This document shows, piece by piece, positions 7,163-11,056 of a stretch of 11,056 nucleotides of DNA (positions are counted from its first letter, which is position 1; every line of letters begins with the position of its first letter). This stretch comes from Bacteroidia bacterium. Lineage in GTDB: Bacteria > Bacteroidota > Bacteroidia > Bacteroidales > Azobacteroidaceae. Where the stretch lies: contig BNWW01000058.1 in assembly GCA_025999115.1 (NCBI GenBank), positions 1-11,056 of the forward strand, given 5' to 3'. A program made the position numbers and the translations under genes. The notes beneath the pieces were generated by a model, which saw only the letters and a list, made by a program, of their open reading frames with translations, searched no databases and was not told the DNA's origin.

Positions 7163-7702
7163 TTACATTTGCTGTCGTAACAATTTATATCCTGCGGCGC
7201 TGGCTTTAATGCTTGCGCCGCTTTTTAATAGCACCTTATAACTTTCTTTCTCGTACAATTCGATTTTGGCAATCGCTTCGATATTCACAATAAACGAACG
7301 ATGGATGCGGACGAATAAATCGTCGGGAAGATTCATTTCCCAATACTTCATCGTCTTGTCTTTCAGATATTTGGTTTCGGATGTGTGGATTAAAACATAA
7401 TCGCCGTTGGCTTCAATGCAATAAATTTGTTCGACCGGTAAAAAGCGGATTTCCTGTTGTTTTTTTACACTGATGCGCGTCAGTTTTTGGATGGGAACGG
7501 TAGCGTTTTCAATAGGTTCGGAATCTTCCGAAGGTGTTTTCCACGCTTTCGCCGTAAAATCAATATAATAAGATAATATCAATTTGATGTTCAGTAATAG
7601 TCTCGTGATAATATTAAACGGCATTTGGATTATTTTCAAAATAACCCAAATGCTTCCGTAAACGATGTGAGTAAGAAATTTCCTGCTCCAAAAATTATTC
7701 AT
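7163..7702 (-). CDS. LytTR-type DNA-binding regulator with hydrophobic N-terminus and no receiver domain
   Basis: Residues ~74-170 are a LytTR domain, a beta-rich DNA-binding fold. Typical segments are IYCIEANGDYVLIHTSETKYL (split as IYCIEANGDYV, then LIHTSETKYL), KTMKYWEMNLPDDLFVRIHR and SFIVNIEAIAKIELY. Instead of the phospho-receiver domain of AlgR/AgrA-type regulators, residues ~10-47 are hydrophobic with interspersed lysines and arginines, suggesting one or two membrane-associated helices. A linker of ~25 residues follows. The ATG overlaps the end of the LiaF-like gene by 8 bases, so the two are cotranscribed and probably translationally coupled. I infer a one-component regulator held at the membrane and controlled by its LiaF-like partner, acting at the paired sites at 8511-8540. 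The 3' end carries the neighbouring operon's terminator. No histidine kinase is encoded nearby. Confidence 0.88.
   Translation of the reverse strand: MNNFWSRKFLTHIVYGSIWVILKIIQMPFNIITRLLLNIKLILSYYIDFTAKAWKTPSEDSEPIENATVPIQKLTRISVKKQQEIRFLPVEQIYCIEANGDYVLIHTSETKYLKDKTMKYWEMNLPDDLFVRIHRSFIVNIEAIAKIELYEKESYKVLLKSGASIKASAAGYKLLRQQM
7194..7226 (+). terminator. Strong intrinsic terminator of the rplC-rpsC unit, embedded in the LytTR gene
   Basis: GCGGCGC (7194-7200) and GCGCCGC (7215-7221) form a perfect seven-base G/C stem. Inside it, after one T/T mismatch, GGC pairs with GCT (one G-U) around a six-base loop. Five T residues follow at 7222-7226. Polarity fits only the + strand: on the other strand the T-run becomes an A-run before the hairpin. 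It lies 36 bases after the rpsC stop and entirely inside the coding sequence of the convergent gene (residues ~159-170). Confidence 0.85.
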
Positions 7703-8447
7703 AACATTTGATTTCGCCGCCGCCGAATACCGCTTCCAGTTCCAAAATCACAAGTTTGTCTTTATTGACGTTTTGTTCGCAACTGCGAGGACGATTATCG
7801 ACAAATCCGCCGAAAACGCCGGTTTTTTGTACCATAATATTCCAATCGTCGGGTACATAAAGCGTTATGCCGCTGAAAACGGCCGAAACTTTGATGTGCG
7901 CCGCCACTTTGATATCGTCGGCCAATTCGGTTTGTGTGAAATCCAATTCCACACCGCTGAAAACAGCTTCAATCACGACGTTGCGTAGTTTTCCGTAAGT
8001 CCATTTTTCTTTAGAACCGTTGAAAACGTATTCCCGTTTTACCACACCGCCCGTAATCGTTGTGTTATCGAACGACGAATTTTGAAAGTTTTTCCCTTTC
8101 CATCCTCCTTGACAATATTCGGAATTCTCTGTGAATTTTTTCCGGCGAACGGCCTTCAAGGTCAATGCAATCCCGGCGGCAATAATCAGCACAGGCAGGG
8201 TAATGCCTCGCATATTTAGATCCCAAATGCGTGGAATTAGGAAAAAAGCCGCGATAACTAACAGAACAAATCCCACCGTGTTATGTCCGTCTTTGCGGTC
8301 GAACAAAAACACAAATCCGATAGCAGCCAACAAGGACGGCCACGAAAGAATCACTTTAGGTACCCAATCTTCAAAAAAATCAAAATGATTGAGTAACAAA
8401 AATGCGCCCAATAATGTAATAAGAACGCCGGTAATTAACTTTTTCAT
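7695..8447 (-). CDS. LiaF-like membrane protein (four TM helices plus C-terminal cell-wall-stress domain)
   Basis: The 250-residue product has four predicted membrane helices (~4-20, 32-49, 57-72, 82-99) followed by RRKK. The C-terminal half resembles the LiaF/YvqF 'cell wall-active antibiotics response' domain, with repeated short strands built around AVFSGVELDF, SAVFSGITLYVP, TGVFGGFVDNR and LEAVFGGGEIK. In Firmicutes, LiaF keeps the LiaS kinase inactive until the envelope is damaged. Here the partner is a LytTR protein whose start codon lies inside this gene. By analogy I infer an envelope-stress sensor that restrains the LytTR regulator; the ligand and mechanism are unknown. The ATG is preceded by an A/T-rich stretch and a -7 box at 8474-8481, giving a leader of about 20 bases. 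Confidence 0.85.
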   Translation of the reverse strand: MKKLITGVLITLLGAFLLLNHFDFFEDWVPKVILSWPSLLAAIGFVFLFDRKDGHNTVGFVLLVIAAFFLIPRIWDLNMRGITLPVLIIAAGIALTLKAVRRKKFTENSEYCQGGWKGKNFQNSSFDNTTITGGVVKREYVFNGSKEKWTYGKLRNVVIEAVFSGVELDFTQTELADDIKVAAHIKVSAVFSGITLYVPDDWNIMVQKTGVFGGFVDNRPRSCEQNVNKDKLVILELEAVFGGGEIKCYE

Positions 8448-8473
8448 AAAAATTTATTTTTAATTTGACGGGA

Positions 8474-8481
8474 CAAAGGTA
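8474..8481 (-). promoter_or_regulatory. -7 box of the LiaF-LytTR operon promoter
   Basis: On the minus strand this reads TACCTTTG, a full match to TAnnTTTG and identical to the rplC box. At the expected 17-20 base spacing upstream there is no TTTG (the strand reads roughly ATCGCAT), so the -33 element is missing. That is typical of promoters needing an activator, and the paired operator lies just upstream. Confidence 0.65.
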
Positions 8482-8505
8482 GGCAATCGAAGTCGTGTAT
8501 GCGAT

Positions 8506-8541
8506 AAAAATTCGTCGAAAAGGGACATTTTTTCGACGAAT
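8506..8541 (-). terminator. Terminator-like hairpin after the sigma/DUF4252 operon, overlapping the LiaF operator
   Basis: On the minus strand ATTCGTCGAAAA (8541-8530) pairs perfectly with TTTTCGACGAAT (8521-8510) across an eight-base loop, and the T-run continues to 8506. The hairpin starts 25 bases after the stop of the DUF4252 gene, the usual place for an intrinsic terminator. The stem is only moderately G/C-rich. The same DNA contains two TTCGWCGAA sites, so the symmetry may exist for protein binding, for termination, or both. Confidence 0.6.
8511..8540. promoter_or_regulatory. Candidate operator: two TTCGWCGAA sites 21 bp apart
   Basis: TTCGTCGAA at 8511-8519 and TTCGACGAA at 8532-8540 are 9-bp near-palindromes separated by exactly 12 bp, so their centres are two helical turns apart. 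LytTR regulators such as AgrA are known to bind pairs of 9-bp imperfect repeats with 12-13 bp between them. The site centres lie about 47 and 68 bases upstream of the predicted LiaF operon start. Autoregulation by the LytTR product is my inference. A single palindrome-binding dimer of another family is the alternative. Confidence 0.5.
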
Positions 8542-8566
8542 GCCCCTTTTTTGACGATAAAATAAT

Positions 8567-9034
8567 CTATTTTTTGGTAATTTCCTGAATGTCTTCAGCG
8601 GTAAAATTGCCTAAAAGACGAATCAAAACACATTCGTCGGCGCTATCCACAAACATGACGAGCGATTTGAATTTGTTTTTATCCGCTTTTTCGGCATAAA
8701 AAATCACATCTTCGCCGTCGTCTTTGATTTTCATCAACACCTCAAACGATTTGTTTGAGGTTTGCAGTTTTTTCGCTTCGGTGCGAATCAGTTGCATGGC
8801 TTCTTTGTTTTCCGAGGTGTAAATGTCGATTTGTTCCAATTTATTCACAATTTTGTGAATGTCCACGCCATCCACATCCACTTTATCGGCCATTGCGGGG
8901 AACATATTCAGTAGCGCTTTGGAGATATAAACTGATGTAATGTGTTCATTATCGGCCAGTTTGTCAAATAAATCTTGTGCCGGTACGCCGATGATATTCA
9001 GCAATAATATTGCAGTAATAAGTTTGATTTTCAT
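8567..9034 (-). CDS. Secreted DUF4252 protein
   Basis: The 155-residue product begins MKIKLITAILLLNIIGVPAQ, a type I signal peptide likely cut around residues 19-20, so the mature protein is periplasmic. The rest matches the DUF4252 family, which is largely restricted to Bacteroidota and has no assigned function: an N-terminal FDKLADNEHITSVYISKALL segment, a central helix region and a C-terminal SADECVLIRLLGNFTAEDIQEITKK. It resembles the lipoprotein at the other end of this operon, whose C-terminus reads DDSAVIRIKGKIKLSDVQEMVEK. It is the last gene, four bases after the membrane-protein gene and 25 bases before a terminator-like hairpin. The coding sequence contains two perfect short inverted repeats (8739-8761 and 8843-8860). 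Confidence 0.8.
   Translation of the reverse strand: MKIKLITAILLLNIIGVPAQDLFDKLADNEHITSVYISKALLNMFPAMADKVDVDGVDIHKIVNKLEQIDIYTSENKEAMQLIRTEAKKLQTSNKSFEVLMKIKDDGEDVIFYAEKADKNKFKSLVMFVDSADECVLIRLLGNFTAEDIQEITKK
8739..8761. repeat. Perfect 9-bp inverted repeat inside the DUF4252 gene
   Basis: ACCTCAAAC (8739-8747) and GTTTGAGGT (8753-8761) are exact reverse complements around a five-base loop. No T-run follows on the minus strand. Role unknown. Confidence 0.7.
8843..8860. repeat. 8-bp inverted repeat inside the DUF4252 gene
   Basis: ATTCACAA (8843-8850) and TTGTGAAT (8853-8860) are exact reverse complements around two bases. It lies 82 bases from the repeat at 8739-8761. It may be chance or an operator-like symmetry. 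Confidence 0.6.
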
Positions 9035-9038
9035 TTTC

Positions 9039-9398
9039 TTATTTTTTAAATGTTTTATCCAATATATGATTTGTTTTATCCAGATTTTCCGAAACGCAAA
9101 CTAGTTGGTTTACGCCTTTATTGAAGTTGAGTGACACTTTTTCCAATGCTTTTTGGGCTTCGAGATAGGCTTGTCCGGAATTTTCGATATTGTACGCCGT
9201 TAATAACTTGTCGTTGTTTTGTTTCGTATGAAACCATACACCGGTCGAAATCAACAAGGCAATGCTTGCAGCTGCGCCGAATGTGCCAATCCATAGCCGG
9301 CGGCGTTTCGTTTGCGCTTCCTGTTCAGCCAAGTGATCAATTAAATTTTCCAATTTTTTTTCCAATCCCTTGGGGATGATAATTTCTTCTTCTTTCAT
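9039..9398 (-). CDS. Single-pass membrane protein, probable anti-sigma factor
   Basis: I place the start at the ATG at 9398, which overlaps the TGA of the sigma gene in the sequence ATGA (translational coupling); an in-frame ATG at 9410 would add four residues. The 119-residue product has a charged cytosolic N-terminus with helical periodicity (KGLEKKLENLIDHLAEQEAQ, ~10-29), KRRR at 31-34, one membrane helix (~35-56, LWIGTFGAAASIALLISTGV) and a periplasmic tail of ~60 residues with a single cysteine. It lacks the zinc-binding HxxxCxxC motif of common anti-sigma factors. The anti-sigma role is inferred from gene order directly after an ECF sigma gene, topology and coupling. A membrane scaffold for the adjacent DUF4252 proteins is an alternative. 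Confidence 0.65.
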   Translation of the reverse strand: MKEEEIIIPKGLEKKLENLIDHLAEQEAQTKRRRLWIGTFGAAASIALLISTGVWFHTKQNNDKLLTAYNIENSGQAYLEAQKALEKVSLNFNKGVNQLVCVSENLDKTNHILDKTFKK

Positions 9399-9889
9399 CT
9401 TTGTTCCCATTTAAAGTATTGTTCTTGAATCAGTTTGCGTGTTCGAGAGAGTATCATTTTGATATTTCCGCGCTGCAATCCGGTTTGACGGGCGATGTCT
9501 TCGTCGGGTAAATCGTTCCAATATTTCAATTTCACGACTTGTTTTTGTTTCGCAGGCAATTGGTTGACAATTATTTGGATTTTTTCCAATTCGTCGCGTT
9601 GTTCGATTTGTTTTTCGCTCGATTGGACGCCGATTTGAAGCATTTCGGTGGAAATGGTTTCCGGTTTCGTTTTCCGTAAAAAGTCCAGACTGAAATTTTT
9701 AATCATTGTAATCGAAAAACTTTCCGGATTTTGAATCGATTGCATATCGTGTCGCAACTGCCATAGTTTGATGTAACATTCCTGTACTAAATCTTCCGCA
9801 TCTTCCTGATTTCCAACCAAATGAAAAGCCATTCGGTAGAGGGAAACGTGCAGCGGAAGATATATTTGTTTGAATGTTGCGGCATCCAT
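9395..9889 (-). CDS. ECF-type RNA polymerase sigma factor
   Basis: The 164-residue product has only regions 2 and 4, as ECF sigma factors do. Region 2 (~6-76) contains FHLVGNQEDAEDLVQECYIKLW, here split as FHLVGNQEDAEDLV then QECYIKLW, and the -10-binding part PESFSITMIKNFSLDFLRK. Region 4 (~103-156) contains LPAKQKQVVKLKYW and the helix-turn-helix DEDIARQTGLQRGNIKMILSRTRK. It redirects RNA polymerase to a specific promoter set when released from its inhibitor. The ATG is three bases after the stop of the DUF4252 lipoprotein gene, and its TGA overlaps the next start. It probably controls at least its own operon through the promoter-like sequence at 10449-10476. The inducing signal is unknown, but the neighbours point to the envelope or periplasm. 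Confidence 0.92.
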   Translation of the reverse strand: MDAATFKQIYLPLHVSLYRMAFHLVGNQEDAEDLVQECYIKLWQLRHDMQSIQNPESFSITMIKNFSLDFLRKTKPETISTEMLQIGVQSSEKQIEQRDELEKIQIIVNQLPAKQKQVVKLKYWNDLPDEDIARQTGLQRGNIKMILSRTRKLIQEQYFKWEQR

Positions 9890-9892
9890 GCG

Positions 9893-10411
9893 TCAATCTT
9901 TTTTCGATGTTTTGATTTGCGTTTTTTCGACCATTTCCTGTACATCCGAAAGTTTGATTTTGCCTTTGATGCGGATAACAGCCGAATCGTCATTGTCGGA
10001 AACGACGGCCAACAGCAATTCGTTCACAAAGTCATTGTCTTGCCGGACAAACATCCGCACTTTATCTTCCTTGTCTTTCACTTGCAACAATGTCGAATAT
10101 TCGCCGTCGTCGGACAAACTCGCGATTTGTTGGTTAATTTTTTCACGGCGGTGTTTCGGACATTCGTCGCTGACGGATAAAATTTCTACTCCTTTAATTC
10201 CTTTCAGTGCAGGTAATTCATCAAATCCGCCGAGCATTTTCACAAAAAACATTCCGAAAGAACCTACCGACAAGTTCGTTACATCGTCGTTGTCCGCTAA
10301 AGCCGATAAAATTTGTTGGTTGGAACTTGGCCGGCAGGTAGTTGCACACGAGGAAACGCATAAAGCCGTCAACACTACAAAAGATAACATCATTTTTTTC
10401 ATGATTTTCAT
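9893..10411 (-). CDS. DUF4252 lipoprotein
   Basis: Start chosen at the ATG at 10411. A longer in-frame option begins at 10468, but it would lie upstream of the likely transcription start and add residues unlike a signal peptide; an ATG at 10402 is also possible. The 172-residue product begins MKIMKKMMLSFVVLTALCVSSC, a lipoprotein signal with lipobox VSSC and Cys22 as the lipidated residue. Residues after the cysteine (ATTCRPSS) lack the acidic surface-export signal described for Bacteroidota, so I infer a periplasm-facing lipoprotein. The body matches DUF4252: QILSALADNDDVTNLSVGSFG, KGVEILSVSDE, and a C-terminal VVSDNDDSAVIRIKGKIKL. It heads the operon with the ECF sigma gene and a paralogue at its end. 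No enzymatic motif was seen. Confidence 0.82.
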   Translation of the reverse strand: MKIMKKMMLSFVVLTALCVSSCATTCRPSSNQQILSALADNDDVTNLSVGSFGMFFVKMLGGFDELPALKGIKGVEILSVSDECPKHRREKINQQIASLSDDGEYSTLLQVKDKEDKVRMFVRQDNDFVNELLLAVVSDNDDSAVIRIKGKIKLSDVQEMVEKTQIKTSKKD

Positions 10412-10448
10412 TTTTAAATTAATAAATTTAGAACCCCCTTTGTAATAG

Positions 10449-10476
10449 AAGACGTAAATGCGTTTCAAAAGGTAAC
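10449..10476 (-). promoter_or_regulatory. Possible ECF-type promoter of the DUF4252/sigma operon
   Basis: On the minus strand GTTACC (10476-10471) and CGTCTT (10454-10449) are separated by 16 bases, resembling the AAC/TAC-containing -35 and CGTC -10 elements of many ECF promoters. Transcription would begin near 10443, about 30 bases before the ATG at 10411. No TAnnTTTG box fits as well; the nearest, TACCTTTT, is off by one. Self-activation by the encoded sigma factor is inferred. The -35 element is only 10 bases after the gcvT coding end, and a short TAACAA/TTGTTA inverted repeat (10473-10488) overlaps it. Confidence 0.4.
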
Positions 10477-10485
10477 AAAATATTG

Positions 10486-11056
10486 TTATTTTTTTCGGAA
10501 AGGCGGTTTTACAACCTGTGCCTCAATATTTTTTTCGCGAATGCGGATGAAAACCGGTGTTCCGACAGCCGCATATTCCGGTTTCACATAACCGTTTGCG
10601 ATGGCTTTTTTTGTGTAAGGAGAAATGGATCCGGAAGTAACTGTTCCGATGATTTCTCCTTCGGCGTTCACGATTTCGTAGCCGTGGCGGGCGATGCCTT
10701 TGCCGACCATTTCAAAACTGATTAATTTTTGGGACGAGCCGTTTTGTTTTTCCGTTTCTAAAATGGAGCGGGAAATGAAATTATTGCCATCTACGAATTT
10801 GGTTATCCATCCCAAACCGGCTTGCAGGGGCGAGGTGGTATCATCTAACTCGTTGCCGTACAATGGGAAACCGGCTTCCAAACGCAATGTGTCGCGTGCT
10901 CCCAATCCGATGGGTTTGATATTAAATTCGGCGCCCGCTTCAAAAATCGCTTTCCAGATTTGTTCGGAATATTGCGGATAGAAATACAATTCAAAGCCGC
11001 CGCAACCCGTGTAGCCGGTATTGGAAATAATTACATTGTCGATTCCGGCGATTGTT
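10486..11056 (-). CDS. gcvT: Glycine cleavage system T protein (aminomethyltransferase), C-terminal half; 5' end outside window
   Basis: GcvT transfers the methylene group from the aminomethyl-lipoyl H protein to tetrahydrofolate, releasing ammonia, in cytosolic glycine cleavage. The frame is open to the right edge, and 189 codons are visible of a protein usually about 360 residues long. Diagnostic segments in order: [20 protein letters not shown], then [38 protein letters not shown], and the C-terminal barrel domain with [36 protein letters not shown] and [19 protein letters not shown]. These match GcvT throughout, with no frameshift. Only 74 bases separate its end from the DUF4252 operon start at 10411, and no convincing terminator is seen between them, so some readthrough into the sigma operon is possible. 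Confidence 0.95.
   Translation of the reverse strand, partial: TIAGIDNVIISNTGYTGCGGFELYFYPQYSEQIWKAIFEAGAEFNIKPIGLGARDTLRLEAGFPLYGNELDDTTSPLQAGLGWITKFVDGNNFISRSILETEKQNGSSQKLISFEMVGKGIARHGYEIVNAEGEIIGTVTSGSISPYTKKAIANGYVKPEYAAVGTPVFIRIREKNIEAQVVKPPFRKK

Noticed and set aside
7141..7165. Terminator for the minus-strand LiaF-LytTR operon opposite the rpsC end
   Set aside because: The T-rich stretch after the LytTR stop has no convincing G/C stem before it; the nearby good hairpin has the opposite polarity.
9870..10445. Long open frame of 191 codons on the + strand
   Set aside because: It is antisense to the DUF4252 lipoprotein gene and runs into the sigma gene; the product is serine-rich without a recognisable domain, while the minus strand holds clear family matches.
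10473..10488. TAACAA/TTGTTA repeat as a gcvT terminator
   Set aside because: The stem is short and A/T-rich, it begins within the gcvT stop codon, and no T-run follows on the minus strand.

Overview
The window looks like a chromosomal segment from a Bacteroidota bacterium, most likely order Bacteroidales. The evidence is: -7 boxes of the TAnnTTTG type; start codons that mostly lack Shine-Dalgarno sequences; a surface protein with Fibrobacter-succinogenes-major-paralogous (FISUMP) domains; DUF4252 proteins; and ribosomal proteins that read as Bacteroidales-like. I cannot assign a genus from sequence alone.

Layout: (1) 1-3122, + strand: the 3' part of a large secreted or surface protein ending in two FISUMP domains. 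Its base composition changes near the start of the last domain. (2) 3123-3247: a short spacer with a possible weak terminator, a good Bacteroidota promoter and a small leader hairpin. (3) 3248-7158, + strand: seven tightly packed ribosomal protein genes, rplC-rplD-rplW-rplB-rpsS-rplV-rpsC (L3, L4, L23, L2, S19, L22, S3). This is the core of the S10 operon, but rpsJ is missing at the front and rplP-rpmC-rpsQ and the rest are missing behind. A strong intrinsic terminator for this unit lies inside the 3' end of the next, convergent gene. (4) 8447-7163, - strand: a two-gene module of a LiaF-like four-helix membrane protein and a LytTR DNA-binding protein with a hydrophobic N-terminus and no receiver domain. 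Upstream is a pair of TTCGWCGAA sites with the 9-12-9 geometry known for LytTR targets. (5) 10411-8567, - strand: a four-gene operon of DUF4252 lipoprotein, ECF sigma factor, short single-pass membrane protein (probable anti-sigma factor) and a secreted DUF4252 protein, with a possible ECF-type promoter in front. (6) 11056-10486, - strand: the C-terminal half of the glycine-cleavage T protein (gcvT), cut by the window edge.

The right half thus carries two envelope-facing signalling modules back to back: LiaF/LytTR, and ECF sigma/membrane protein/DUF4252 pair. The sequence between them (8448-8566) appears to serve both, as terminator of the sigma operon and operator/promoter of the LiaF-LytTR operon. 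The best candidates for something little described are this shared element with the kinase-less LiaF-LytTR pair, the DUF4252-flanked sigma operon, and the truncated S10 operon whose terminator sits in a neighbour's coding sequence. No RNA genes, CRISPR arrays, insertion sequences or stretches over 300 bases without a gene were seen.
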